DNA from: Leptospiraceae bacterium
Lineage (GTDB): Bacteria > Spirochaetota > Leptospiria > Leptospirales > Leptonemataceae
Reading direction: 5' to 3'
Assembly: GCA_026418015.1 (NCBI GenBank)
Contig: JAOACE010000008.1
Coordinates: forward strand, 124,001 to 188,000
DNA length: 64,000 nucleotides
Positions 35,680 through 44,248 of this stretch are shown one piece after another. A model generated the notes under the pieces. The model saw only the letters and a list, made by a program, of their open reading frames with translations. It made no database searches and was not told the DNA's origin. Positions within the stretch are counted from its first letter, which is position 1, and the number at the start of each line of letters is the position of its first letter. A program made the position numbers and the translations under genes.

Positions 35680-36096
35680 ATGGAAAACTTACAAAAAACA
35701 TTACACGATTTACTCAATGCAGGAATTGGATTTTTTAGAGCAAGCGAAGAAAACGTAAAAAAAGCTATAAGCGAAATTGAAAAAGTTTACGATGAACTTA
35801 AACAAAAAGGTGCTGCGGAAAATAGCGAATTAGTCGTAAACCTAAGAAAAAGTCTAGATGATATTGTTAAACAAGTAGAAGATTTAAATTCTAAAGCAAA
35901 TCAAACTTTCGAAGAAGTTTCTAAACAAATCAACGAAAATTACCAAAAAATCGCACAAGAAATCGAAAAAATCGTACCTAAAGAACAACTCGAACAATAC
36001 AAAGCTAAATTAGACGAATTAAATGCATCTATTCAAACAAAAATTGAAGAATTAGCGAAACAGTTCAAAAAACAAGATAATGTTAGCAATTCCTAA
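35680..36096 (+). CDS. Phasin-like coiled-coil protein
   Basis: A small helical protein of 138 residues from the ATG at 35680. An ATG 12 bases upstream contains the GGAGG that is the Shine-Dalgarno of the second one, so the second is the likely start. It has no signal peptide. Residues 1-25 are amphipathic (LLNAGIGFFRASEENVKKAI), and the rest forms long coiled coils rich in Lys, Glu and Gln. This matches phasin or phasin-related proteins that coat polyhydroxyalkanoate granules, but coiled-coil composition alone is weak evidence. The operator-like repeats upstream support a regulated granule protein. It ends at a strong hairpin. Confidence 0.6.
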   Translation: MENLQKTLHDLLNAGIGFFRASEENVKKAISEIEKVYDELKQKGAAENSELVVNLRKSLDDIVKQVEDLNSKANQTFEEVSKQINENYQKIAQEIEKIVPKEQLEQYKAKLDELNASIQTKIEELAKQFKKQDNVSNS

Positions 36097-36108
36097 AAAA
36101 TAAACTAT

Positions 36109-36124
36109 GCCCGGTTAGCCGGGC
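36109..36124. terminator. Bidirectional terminator between the phasin-like gene and flgI
   Basis: Perfect 6-bp GC stem GCCCGG/CCGGGC with a TTAG loop, lying between convergent genes. It is followed by TTATCT on the plus strand and preceded by AAATAAACTAT, so T-richness on either side is modest. Confidence 0.7.
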
Positions 36125-37186
36125 TTATCTTAAAATTAACTGAGCCTGAAACATACCACTTTCTATCAACGATTCAAAAATTGTAATCAACTCTTCTATG
36201 GTAAAATGATACTTCTGGAATTCTTTTATCAACTCTTCCATAGAATTTACGTTAAAATAGATTAAGTTCTTTTGTTGCTCTTGGGATGGAGTATAAATAT
36301 AGATTCCTTGATATGCTTCTCGTTGAATTTTACTGTATTGATCGGGTTTCCATAATCTTCCAACAGCAAAAGGTTTTACACTTATATTACCAGTGATTAA
36401 TATCGTTTTATTTTCTTGATTGATGATGATTTTATTTTTTAGAGGAAGTTCCACATCCATGTTTAAAATATCGCTTAATTGTTGAATCAGATCCTTCTCT
36501 TCTTTAAAGTTAATTACAATACTTCCCCCTTCAATTTCTATGTTTAAATCGCTATATTTTTGTTTTAATTTTTTATAAATTAGATTTAATTGTTCGTAAT
36601 CGAATTCAATGAGTTGTAATTTAATTTTATTGTTGTATTCCAATTCTTGTAAATCCTTTTCTATAATTGCACCTTGTGGTATGTATCCATTGTTTTTGGT
36701 AAAAAAACGATTTTCGGATTTATTAATCAAAATTTTTCCTTGTGCTAATGCATAAACATTTCCATTGGCACCATACAAAGGGGTTTGGATTAGAATTCCA
36801 TCTTGAATCGATTTTGCATCTCCAATAGAAGAAACATAACAAGTGATTCGATCCCCTTTTTTCGAGAAGGGAGGAATTTCTGCTGTTACCAAAACACTTG
36901 CAATGTTTTTCGTTTCGTAATTCTCTAAGTTGATGTTGATGTTAAATTTATTCAGTATTTTGTTTAAAATTTGTCTACTGATGTGATGTTTTGTATCGCC
37001 TGTTCCGTTTAGTCCAACAACAATGCCATATCCTACTAATTGATTATTTTTGTATCCTAAGATTCTTACAACATCTTTTAATTTATAATTATAACTGGTT
37101 TGGTAAGTAATGCTTAAATTTTGTGTTTCTTGTCCCCAAAGGGATAAATTTATTAACAATAAAAAAATGATCAATCTATGGTACAT
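36125..37186 (-). CDS. flgI: Flagellar P-ring protein FlgI
   Basis: Periplasmic ring protein around the flagellar rod, 353 residues with a signal peptide (about 1-18, ending SLWGQ). FlgI motifs are VRILGYKNNQLVGYGIVVGLNGTGD near residue 35, NIASVLVTAEIPPFSKKGDRI near 110, and SSIGDAKSIQDG with TPLYGANGNVYALAQG after it. In spirochaetes the flagella stay in the periplasm, so the ring surrounds the rod in the peptidoglycan layer. It overlaps the upstream flgH-like gene by 11 bases. flgJ is not found downstream; the operon ends at the hairpin. Confidence 0.95.
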   Translation of the reverse strand: MYHRLIIFLLLINLSLWGQETQNLSITYQTSYNYKLKDVVRILGYKNNQLVGYGIVVGLNGTGDTKHHISRQILNKILNKFNININLENYETKNIASVLVTAEIPPFSKKGDRITCYVSSIGDAKSIQDGILIQTPLYGANGNVYALAQGKILINKSENRFFTKNNGYIPQGAIIEKDLQELEYNNKIKLQLIEFDYEQLNLIYKKLKQKYSDLNIEIEGGSIVINFKEEKDLIQQLSDILNMDVELPLKNKIIINQENKTILITGNISVKPFAVGRLWKPDQYSKIQREAYQGIYIYTPSQEQQKNLIYFNVNSMEELIKEFQKYHFTIEELITIFESLIESGMFQAQLILR

Positions 37187-37844
37187 TAATGTTTTGTTCC
37201 TCTAATATCTTTTTTAAATATTCTAAAAAGATTTTACGTTTTGTTTCGTCGTTTATCTGAATTTTATCTTGTTCTAATTGTAGGTTTTGATTTGGGGTTT
37301 CTATGGTTTCTACTTGTATTAAGAGGTTTGCTAAATAACTAGAATCAATTTGATTGTTTTTAATATAATCTGGCACGGTTTCTGCTCGAATATTGATTAC
37401 ATAAATTTGATTGTTAAACTGAAATTGTCTTCTCCCTTCCAATGTAATATTGTTATTGTTAATAGAAGTAATTTTTAAAGGCAATTTTGTTTGTAATCCA
37501 ACTTGATCTTTATTTTTATATTTATGATATTTTTGCGAAGAACGTGTATCATCGACATTGGGTAGATAATCGAACAGCAGTTTATCGGGGATCAACTTGA
37601 TAACTAATTTTTTATCGTTGTTATTATCGAGGTCTACGTTAAATTTTATTGATTCTTTAAAATTCACTAAGATGATATCTCCTGTTTTGTAGTTTTTGGT
37701 AGAATCCGAGTATAAACTTACCCCATTCCAAAGATCTTCTGCCATCAAAACATAACTAAAAAAACCATAATAATAAAGAGATATTATAATATTTATTAAT
37801 AAATAAAATACAATTAAAGAATCGATTTTTTTAAAATAATCCAT
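37176..37844 (-). CDS. flgH: Flagellar L-ring protein FlgH-like, without a lipobox
   Basis: A 222-residue protein. Recognisable FlgH elements: EDLWNGVSLYSDSTKNYKTGDIILVNFKE near 36-64 (family SLWxxxSLYxDxRAxxxGDIIxVxxxE), KITSINNNNITLEGRRQFQFNN (the NGNLxIxGxKxxxVN region) and TVPDYIKNNQIDSSYLANLLIQV (the VRPxDIxxxNxVxSxxIAxAxI region). FlgH is normally an outer-membrane lipoprotein with LxxC; here the N-terminal hydrophobic segment (about 11-34) contains no Cys. It starts 3 bases after flgG and overlaps flgI. No flgA lies in between. Confidence 0.8.
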   Translation of the reverse strand: MDYFKKIDSLIVFYLLINIIISLYYYGFFSYVLMAEDLWNGVSLYSDSTKNYKTGDIILVNFKESIKFNVDLDNNNDKKLVIKLIPDKLLFDYLPNVDDTRSSQKYHKYKNKDQVGLQTKLPLKITSINNNNITLEGRRQFQFNNQIYVINIRAETVPDYIKNNQIDSSYLANLLIQVETIETPNQNLQLEQDKIQINDETKRKIFLEYLKKILEEQNINVP

Positions 37845-37847
37845 AAA

Positions 37848-38645
37848 TTATCGCTTCATGGATATTGCTGTACCTAGCATATTATCAGAAGTAATGATTG
37901 CCTTAGAGTTGGATTCATATGCTCTTTGAGCAACAATCATATTGACCATTTCTTCTACAATTTTTACGTTAGACATTTCCAAAAATCCTTGCAAAAGGCT
38001 ACCAAAACCTTCTCTTCCAGGTATGCCTTCTATTTCTGGACCACTTGCAACCGTCTCTTTGAATAAATTGTTTCCCACAGCTTGTAAACCAGCAGGGTTA
38101 ACAAATCGATAGAGTAAAATCTGACCTATCTTTGTTGGTCTTATATCATCCCTGATTTTTACGTATACTTCGCCATCTTCGTTGATTTGTAATGTATTGT
38201 TTATCGAGCCTTCTGGTAGTACAATCGGTGGTTCTAATAAATATCCATTGGATGTTACGATTTGTCTATTGGAATCTATCTTAAAAGAACCATCTCTTGT
38301 ATAAGCAAAAGTGCCATCTGGCAGAAGAATTTTAAAAAAACCTACTTCGGAGGTAATTGCTATATCGAATTTATTGCCAGTATTTTGTAAACTGCCCATC
38401 TCGAAAAGTTTTTGGGTTGCAGCTACTCTTGTTCCACTACCAACATAAACCCCCGTAGGTATTTCGGATACAGGAGTTGCGGGTGTTCCGGCTAATACAT
38501 GTTGTTGGTAGATCAAATCCTCGAAATCAACGCGATTCTTTTTAAATCCTGTTGTATTTACATTCGAAAGATTGTTGGCAATTGTATCCATTTGATATTG
38601 CTGTGCAATCATGCCAGTAGCGGATGTCCATAATGATCTTAACAT
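37848..38645 (-). CDS. flgG: Flagellar distal rod protein FlgG
   Basis: A 265-residue rod protein. N-terminal signature LWTSATGMIAQQYQMDTIANNLSNVNTTGFK (3-33), with the FlgG-specific insert region DFEDLIYQQ, and the C-terminal rod motif EEMVNMIVAQRAYESNSKAI. Typical length and complete. Good Shine-Dalgarno AAGGGG. First gene of flgG-flgH-flgI on the minus strand. The gene is exported by the flagellar type III machinery, so no signal peptide is expected. Confidence 0.96.
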   Translation of the reverse strand: MLRSLWTSATGMIAQQYQMDTIANNLSNVNTTGFKKNRVDFEDLIYQQHVLAGTPATPVSEIPTGVYVGSGTRVAATQKLFEMGSLQNTGNKFDIAITSEVGFFKILLPDGTFAYTRDGSFKIDSNRQIVTSNGYLLEPPIVLPEGSINNTLQINEDGEVYVKIRDDIRPTKIGQILLYRFVNPAGLQAVGNNLFKETVASGPEIEGIPGREGFGSLLQGFLEMSNVKIVEEMVNMIVAQRAYESNSKAIITSDNMLGTAISMKR

Positions 38646-38686
38646 AAAAAACCCCTTTATCTATATCGGTATTGTTTGAATTTAAT

Positions 38687-39928
38687 TTATACATTTAATA
38701 GCTTTTTAGTATAATGTATTTTTCTGTTATAATCAATGTTAATTATATTAAAATTATGATAATATTTTTTTAATACAATGCATCGATTGGTATTAGTTCC
38801 TTTTTTATTGTTCTCTACTCTCCAACAGTTCGACAACTTAGAAAAACTTTGATTATTGATCAGAATTTCGTCTACATAAACATTAGAAAAATTCTCTGCT
38901 ACAATTTGCGATATAATATCTTCTAGATAGATAATCTGATTTTTATACTTTACTTCTCCTACTTCTATGACAATTCTACCACCAGGTTTTACAACGCGAA
39001 TCATTTCTTTGATGCTTTCTAGCATAAATTTTTTCCATTCTTCTAACGAGCTATAAATACCTAATGGAAGTTGGTTCAACTCTTCTTCTACGCCTAAAAA
39101 CCAAGCTCTTAACCAGTTATCTTGTTTATAGTTCACTTTATCTAAAAATGGTGGCGATGTAATAATTAAATCCACAGAATTATCGCGAATCAAATACATG
39201 TTTCGAGAATCTAATTGATAATATTCATTATATTTAGAAATTTTATATTTTTCTGGTAATGGTTTTTTATGATCACTTATATATTTTTTTAATATACGCG
39301 ATTTAATGTCTTTATAGAGGATTTTCGTTTTTCTTTTTGAATTATTTTTCTTTTGAGCATCTGGTAGAACAGAAAACTGTGGGAAAGTATAAACAGAAAA
39401 AAAACCATCGGAATGGCCATGCAATCTGGATAAGGCAACAAATATAATATATCTTAAAACCAAATCTTCTGGATATTTAAAATATTCTTCACGTAGGTTT
39501 AAGATTTCTTTAAAAGTTTCTGGATGAAAAAAACAATAAAATCGATCTTTTTCCTCTTCGCTCGGCTCTTGACGATCTTTTTTAAAATCGATTTGGTTTA
39601 ACCTATTGATAAATTCTTCGTAACTTGGTATGTATTGCCTTGCCTTAACGATAAAATACGATACAGGACTAAGATCATTATGAATTGCTCTATACCCCAT
39701 GATGTTTGCTTGTAAAACCGTTGTTCCGCGACCAGAAAAGGGATCTAAGATAACTTTGTTTTTTCCGTCCAAATAACGAGAGATAAAAAAATTTGGAAGT
39801 TCTGGTTTAAAAGATGCCCTATAACTAATAGAATAATGAATGGGATGCATCTTTCGTTGCTCAGACGTCCAAAATTGCCCTTCTTTTTTAAAAGAATCGA
39901 TCTTGTAAGCTAAATTATTTTTTAACAT
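38687..39928 (-). CDS. Orphan DNA methyltransferase (SPPF type)
   Basis: A 413-residue amino-methyltransferase from the ATG at 39928 (a TTG 3 bases upstream is less likely). AdoMet motif I DPFSGRGTT (62-70) and catalytic motif TSPPF (257-261), the latter typical of N4-cytosine or N6-adenine enzymes. Motif I lies before the catalytic motif, with about 185 residues between; these include a possible target-recognition part (HGHSDGFFSVYTFPQF). The C-terminal PGGRIVIEVGEVKY is motif VIII-like. No nuclease gene is adjacent; it stands between flgG and a ferredoxin gene. A regulatory or epigenetic role is possible. Recognition site unknown. Confidence 0.83.
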   Translation of the reverse strand: MLKNNLAYKIDSFKKEGQFWTSEQRKMHPIHYSISYRASFKPELPNFFISRYLDGKNKVILDPFSGRGTTVLQANIMGYRAIHNDLSPVSYFIVKARQYIPSYEEFINRLNQIDFKKDRQEPSEEEKDRFYCFFHPETFKEILNLREEYFKYPEDLVLRYIIFVALSRLHGHSDGFFSVYTFPQFSVLPDAQKKNNSKRKTKILYKDIKSRILKKYISDHKKPLPEKYKISKYNEYYQLDSRNMYLIRDNSVDLIITSPPFLDKVNYKQDNWLRAWFLGVEEELNQLPLGIYSSLEEWKKFMLESIKEMIRVVKPGGRIVIEVGEVKYKNQIIYLEDIISQIVAENFSNVYVDEILINNQSFSKLSNCWRVENNKKGTNTNRCIVLKKYYHNFNIINIDYNRKIHYTKKLLNV

Positions 39929-39991
39929 CAAGATAAAAATCGGTTGTTTATTAAAATTGTCATAAGAATAATTTTTATTTTTGTGGAAATT

Positions 39992-40222
39992 ATGAGTGAA
40001 AAAAAATATCGAATTGTCTACGTAGAAAAAATAGATTGTACATCTTGTAATAGCTGTGTTTCGAACTTACCTCAATATTTTCGCATGGACGAGAATGATA
40101 CATCAGAATCGCATAATAATGGTGAAAATATCAACCAAGCACGAATACCCGAAGAAGATTGGGAAGCTGTTCAAGAAGAAATCGATCACTGTCCGGGCGA
40201 AGCAATCCATTGGAAAGAATAA
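39992..40222 (+). CDS. Single-cluster [4Fe-4S] ferredoxin
   Basis: 76 residues from the ATG at 39992 (an upstream in-frame ATG at 39944 would add 16 hydrophobic residues unlike ferredoxins). Cys16, Cys19 and Cys22 (CTSCNSC) and Cys67 (CPGEAI) give one [4Fe-4S] cluster; only four Cys are present. A central acidic, Asn-rich insert (about 35-50) replaces the usual second motif. A soluble electron carrier; partner unknown. It lies 80 bases before the flagellin gene. Weak Shine-Dalgarno (GTGGA). Confidence 0.85.
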   Translation: MSEKKYRIVYVEKIDCTSCNSCVSNLPQYFRMDENDTSESHNNGENINQARIPEEDWEAVQEEIDHCPGEAIHWKE

Positions 40223-40270
40223 AAAAATTTCAAATTCGAACTAAAAAATTGATTTAGTAAATTTTTGAAT

Positions 40271-40297
40271 CCTCCGAATTCTTTTTAAGAACGGAGG
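40271..40297 (+). promoter_or_regulatory. Hairpin that sequesters the flagellin ribosome binding site
   Basis: CCTCCG (40271-40276) pairs with CGGAGG (40292-40297), and TTCTT (40279-40283) pairs with AAGAA (40287-40291), with a TTT loop and a 2-base bulge on the left. The Shine-Dalgarno GGAGGG (40293-40298) lies in the right arm, so an anti-Shine-Dalgarno CCTCC is built into the leader. The ATG follows at 40302. No T-run follows, which argues against a terminator. Confidence 0.7.
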
Positions 40298-40301
40298 GTA
40301 T

Positions 40302-41150
40302 ATGATTATAAATCATAACATAAGTGCTGTATTTTCTCATAGAACATTGAAATTCCACGATTATGCATTAGGCAAAGATGTGGAAAAACTTTCTTCTGGA
40401 TTAAGGATTAATCGAGCTGGAGATGATGCTGCGGGATTGGCTGTTTCTGAAAAAATGAGAACTCAAATTTTAGGATTAAGACAAGCAGAAAGAAATGCCG
40501 AAGATGGAATTTCTTTTATTCAAACCACAGAAGGTTATTTACAAGAAACCCAAGAAATTATCCAAAGAATTCGCGTTTTGGCAGTTCAAGCAGCAAACGG
40601 AATCTACACAGCAGAAGATAGACAACAAATCCAAGTAGAGATTTCGCAATTAATCGACGAAATCGATCGAATTGCATCCCAAGCAGAATTCAATAAACTA
40701 AAAATGTTAACAGGTGCATTTGCACGTCTTAACCCAACTGCATCGATGTGGTTTCATATTGGTCCGAATATGCATCAACGCGAAAGAGTATTTATCAATA
40801 CGATGACTACAACTGGATTAGGATTAAGAAATCCCACAATCCTAACATTTATATCGATTAGTACTCCGGATAAAGCTAATTCTGTTATAGGTAGAGCAGA
40901 CGAAGCATTAAGAAGACTATCCAAACAAAGAGCAGATTTAGGTGCATACCAAAACAGGTTAGAACATGCAGCAAAAGGTTTAATGAATGCTTACGAAAAC
41001 ATTCAAGCATCAGAATCAAGAATTCGCGATACAGATATGGCAGAACAAACTATTTCTTACACAAGATATCAAATCTTGACACAAGCAGCAAATGCTATGT
41101 TAGCTCAAGCAAATCAAAGACCACAAATGGTATTACAACTCCTCCGTTAA
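40302..41150 (+). CDS. flaB: Flagellin, FlaB type (core filament protein)
   Basis: A 282-residue flagellin made almost only of the D0/D1 helical domains, as in spirochaetal FlaB. N-terminal [20 protein letters not shown] and the conserved [26 protein letters not shown]-terminal [17 protein letters not shown] with [11 protein letters not shown] short central region (about 140-190, [15 protein letters not shown]) matches FlaB proteins. Filaments would lie in the periplasm. Strong Shine-Dalgarno GGAGGG, but buried in a hairpin. Followed by a terminator. Spirochaetes often have several flaB copies; only one is in the window. Confidence 0.96.
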   Translation: MIINHNISAVFSHRTLKFHDYALGKDVEKLSSGLRINRAGDDAAGLAVSEKMRTQILGLRQAERNAEDGISFIQTTEGYLQETQEIIQRIRVLAVQAANGIYTAEDRQQIQVEISQLIDEIDRIASQAEFNKLKMLTGAFARLNPTASMWFHIGPNMHQRERVFINTMTTTGLGLRNPTILTFISISTPDKANSVIGRADEALRRLSKQRADLGAYQNRLEHAAKGLMNAYENIQASESRIRDTDMAEQTISYTRYQILTQAANAMLAQANQRPQMVLQLLR

Positions 41151-41157
41151 CAAAAAT

Positions 41158-41176
41158 AGCCACTCTTTGGGTGGCT
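41158..41176. terminator. Bidirectional terminator between flagellin and mtnA
   Basis: Stem AGCCAC/GTGGCT with a 7-base loop; preceded by AAAAAT and followed by TTAC, between convergent genes. Confidence 0.75.
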
Positions 41177-42211
41177 TTACTCAAAATTATAGGGATAGCG
41201 AAAAATTCCTTCTTCTGTTATAATTGCAGTTATTAAATGCGAAGGTGTTACATCAAAAGCTGGGTTATAAACATCTATATTTTCTGGAGCAGATTTACAA
41301 TTCAAAAATCGAAGAACTTCTTCTTTTTTTCTTTGTTCGATGACAATTTCGCTTCCTGTTTTGATGGATTTATCGATTGTAGTATAGGGCGCTAATACAT
41401 AAAAGGGAATATTAAAATAATTTGCCAAAATTGCTATTGAATAGGTTCCAATTTTATTTGCTGTATCTCCATTCTTTGCAATTCTGTCTGCACCTACCAT
41501 TACCATATCGATCTTTTTATTGGCAAAAAGAGAAGCTACCATATTATCTGTTATAAGTGTATTAGGAATGTTTGCATACGCTAATTCGAAAGAAGTTAAT
41601 CGCGCACCTTGTAGAAGTGGTCTTGTTTCTGTGTTATAAACATGGATTTTTATTCCTTTTTCTACAGCAGTATAAATAGCGCCCAGTGCAGTACCTCTAC
41701 CAGCTGTTGCTAAAGAACCAGTGTTACAATGTGTTAGAATATTAGCTCCATCAAATATCAATTTTGCTCCGTTTTCTCCTATTCTATTACACAATTCTTT
41801 ATCTTCTTCGTAGATGGATATTGCAACTTTCTTTAAATGATTGATAGCTTCTTCGACAGTTAAATAATGATTTTCCAAAACTTCGCGAGATATTCTATCA
41901 ATAGCATAGAATAAATTTACTGCTGTTGGTCTAGTTTTTCCTAATTTATTTAAAATAATTTGTAAATTTTCTTTAAAATCTGCTATGTTCGAAATTCGAT
42001 TGATTCTGAACAATCTTTGAATTTCTACATAAGCGCTTAATGCTGCCATTACACCGATTGCAGGTGCCCCTCGAATTCTTAGATTTATGATGGCTTCGCA
42101 AGCTATTTCTATGTTATCAATGGAAATATATTTTTTTTCTAATGGAAGTAGTGTTTGATCAATTATGTATAATTGATCCTTATTAAATTTAATGGATTCT
42201 ATGTAAATCAT
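41177..42211 (-). CDS. mtnA: S-methyl-5-thioribose-1-phosphate isomerase
   Basis: Methionine salvage enzyme of the eIF-2B alpha family, 344 residues. Motifs: IRGAPAIGVMAALS (46-59), HCNTGSLATAGRGTALGAIY with catalytic Cys162, NTETRPLLQGARLTSFEL (193-210), and GADRIAKNGDTANKIGTY with catalytic Asp242. Shine-Dalgarno AAAGGA before the ATG. It is the last gene of a minus-strand run from gspL (47768). The other methionine salvage genes are not in the window. Confidence 0.95.
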   Translation of the reverse strand: MIYIESIKFNKDQLYIIDQTLLPLEKKYISIDNIEIACEAIINLRIRGAPAIGVMAALSAYVEIQRLFRINRISNIADFKENLQIILNKLGKTRPTAVNLFYAIDRISREVLENHYLTVEEAINHLKKVAISIYEEDKELCNRIGENGAKLIFDGANILTHCNTGSLATAGRGTALGAIYTAVEKGIKIHVYNTETRPLLQGARLTSFELAYANIPNTLITDNMVASLFANKKIDMVMVGADRIAKNGDTANKIGTYSIAILANYFNIPFYVLAPYTTIDKSIKTGSEIVIEQRKKEEVLRFLNCKSAPENIDVYNPAFDVTPSHLITAIITEEGIFRYPYNFE

Positions 42212-42225
42212 CTTATGTCCTTTTG

Positions 42226-42858
42226 TTATGATTCTGGTTCGAGTTCATTTTTAACTACATCGATAAATAATTCTGGATAATCATTGATACACTCGGGAAA
42301 AGAATCAAAAAATTGCCGCAGAAGTACAATTCTATAATAATATCCAAATTCTTTCTGAAATTCCTCTGTAAAAGGATAATAAGGCGTCATATGAAATGCA
42401 ATCTTTTCTTGAAATTCATTCATATCCCTTAACGTAACAGGTTGAGTAAAATTTAATTGCATTTTCATTAAGTTCCAATTCATTTTAAAAGTTAATTTAT
42501 CTACTTGTTTGTGTTCTTTCGACTTCTCTACTAAATCGATTAATTTTAACAGGGGATAACCAGCATCAAAATACAAATCCAAGTTTACCTTAACAAATTT
42601 TTTTGAAATCCCTAATGGTTCCCAAATTTTTCTTATACGAGAAGGATTGAGATATGCCATTCGTACTTCTTCTCGTAAAATATATAAATCCGTAGGAGGA
42701 TATTCTTCGTATCCAAACTCTCCTATCCAAAGCCAAGAATACACATCTTGTGCAGTATATTTTGTGTAATAATTATAAAACCAATCAGCAAACCTTAGTT
42801 TTTCGTCTAATTCGAATACTTTATATTTTTCTATGATTTCATTGATGTCTATCTTCAT
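42226..42858 (-). CDS. Protein of unknown function
   Basis: A 210-residue soluble protein, rich in aromatic residues (about 15 Tyr, 6 Trp). No signal peptide or TM segment. Distinct stretches are YTAQDVYSWLWIGEFGYEEYPPTDLY (about 34-59) and MTPYYPFTEEFQKEFGYYYRI. I recognise no family. It overlaps the end of der by 20 bases and lies 14 bases before mtnA, so it is translated from the same transcript. The conserved, ordered look suggests a real gene of limited taxonomic range. Confidence 0.6.
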   Translation of the reverse strand: MKIDINEIIEKYKVFELDEKLRFADWFYNYYTKYTAQDVYSWLWIGEFGYEEYPPTDLYILREEVRMAYLNPSRIRKIWEPLGISKKFVKVNLDLYFDAGYPLLKLIDLVEKSKEHKQVDKLTFKMNWNLMKMQLNFTQPVTLRDMNEFQEKIAFHMTPYYPFTEEFQKEFGYYYRIVLLRQFFDSFPECINDYPELFIDVVKNELEPES

Positions 42859-44248
42859 CTTTATCTTTTAATTTTATTCGGATCGGAATACCTTCTAAAT
42901 TAAAGTCTGATTTGATTTTGTTTTCTAAATAATTAATAAAATTATTTTTTACGAGTTGTTTATTGTTACAAAATAATACTATTATAGGTGGCCTTTCAGA
43001 AACTTGGGTTGCATAATAAACCCTAAATCGTTGATTATGCGGAAATTGTTGGATTAAACCTTCGATATATCGGTTTAATTGTGACGTTGGTATTCTAAAA
43101 TTTAATTTTTCGCTTAGTTCAATAATTTTTTTTAATGGTTCCATCGCTCTTTTTTTTGTTAAAGCAGAACCAAAAAAAATGGGAACATGTTTTAATTTTG
43201 GAAAATAATAATACAAACTTTCTAAATATTCTTTTTGGAGTTTATCGTGTTTGTTGGGCATAATATCCCATTTATTGATAAACAAAATCATAGGTTTATT
43301 GTATTCATCTATTAGAGAAATGATTTTTTTATCGTATTCTGTTAAACCATCGGGTGCGGATAAAATCTGTACAACAATATCCGAATCTTGTATCGCTCTT
43401 CTTGTCCTCCTGGAGGAAATAAATTCAATATGATCATCCATTACACGCTTTTTGCGAAGTCCAGCAGTATCTAAGATTCTGATTGTTTTCCCAAAATATC
43501 TGATAACAGTGTCGATAGTATCTCTTGTAGTGCCAGGAACATCAGAAACCAAAGATAATTCTTTACCTGCCCATAAATTAAACAATGTGGACTTTCCTAC
43601 ATTGGGCTTTCCTACAATTGCAATACGAATATCGTCTTGTATAAAATCAGAAACTACGGTAGATTCGAAATAACCTTTGCGTGGTTTTTCTTCTTGTAAT
43701 TCTTCCACTACTTCTTCTAAGACTATGCTAGGAAATATTTCGATCATTTTTTGAACAAAAAAAGAAATATTATAACGACTCTTAACGGAAATTGGTATAG
43801 GGAAAAAGTCTTCCTCATAAAAATTCGAAATGTATTCTATTTCTTTTTCTTTACTATCAATTTTGTTTAAGACTTCTATTTTTGGTTTTTTGATATGTTT
43901 TAAAATATAATCGCGAAAATCAAAATCGAAGGGCGATGGCGCTGGTGGTTCCATTAAATGGATCAGTAAATCGATTTCCGAAGATAGAAAACGAAAAGCT
44001 TTTTCTTTAGCAAGGGTTTCTAGGTAATTGTTTTTTTCTCCCAAGTCTATTGTATCTAATCCAGGTAAATCATAGAATAAAGCATGAATTCCGAAATTTT
44101 TTACTTCTACCTCGATAATATCTCTTGTTAATCCGGGGTAATCATCTACAATGGAACGATTTTTTTTCGCAAGTAAATTTAATAAGCTTGATTTACCTAC
44201 GTTTTTCTTCCCTACGATTGCAATCTTTTTAAGTTGGTTTTTATTCAT
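42839..44248 (-). CDS. der: Ribosome assembly GTPase Der (EngA)
   Basis: Double GTPase for 50S subunit maturation, 469 residues. The first G domain has VGKKNVGKSSLLN (about 11-23), DLPG and NKID; the second has VGKPNVGKSTLFN (about 211-223), DTAG and NKWD. The C-terminal KH-like domain (about 380-465) is present. Between them is an acidic linker. It overlaps smpB by 8 bases at its start and the unknown gene by 20 at its end. The first domain's usual DTPG reads DLPG here, a minor change at switch II. Confidence 0.95.
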   Translation of the reverse strand: MNKNQLKKIAIVGKKNVGKSSLLNLLAKKNRSIVDDYPGLTRDIIEVEVKNFGIHALFYDLPGLDTIDLGEKNNYLETLAKEKAFRFLSSEIDLLIHLMEPPAPSPFDFDFRDYILKHIKKPKIEVLNKIDSKEKEIEYISNFYEEDFFPIPISVKSRYNISFFVQKMIEIFPSIVLEEVVEELQEEKPRKGYFESTVVSDFIQDDIRIAIVGKPNVGKSTLFNLWAGKELSLVSDVPGTTRDTIDTVIRYFGKTIRILDTAGLRKKRVMDDHIEFISSRRTRRAIQDSDIVVQILSAPDGLTEYDKKIISLIDEYNKPMILFINKWDIMPNKHDKLQKEYLESLYYYFPKLKHVPIFFGSALTKKRAMEPLKKIIELSEKLNFRIPTSQLNRYIEGLIQQFPHNQRFRVYYATQVSERPPIIVLFCNNKQLVKNNFINYLENKIKSDFNLEGIPIRIKLKDKDEDRHQ

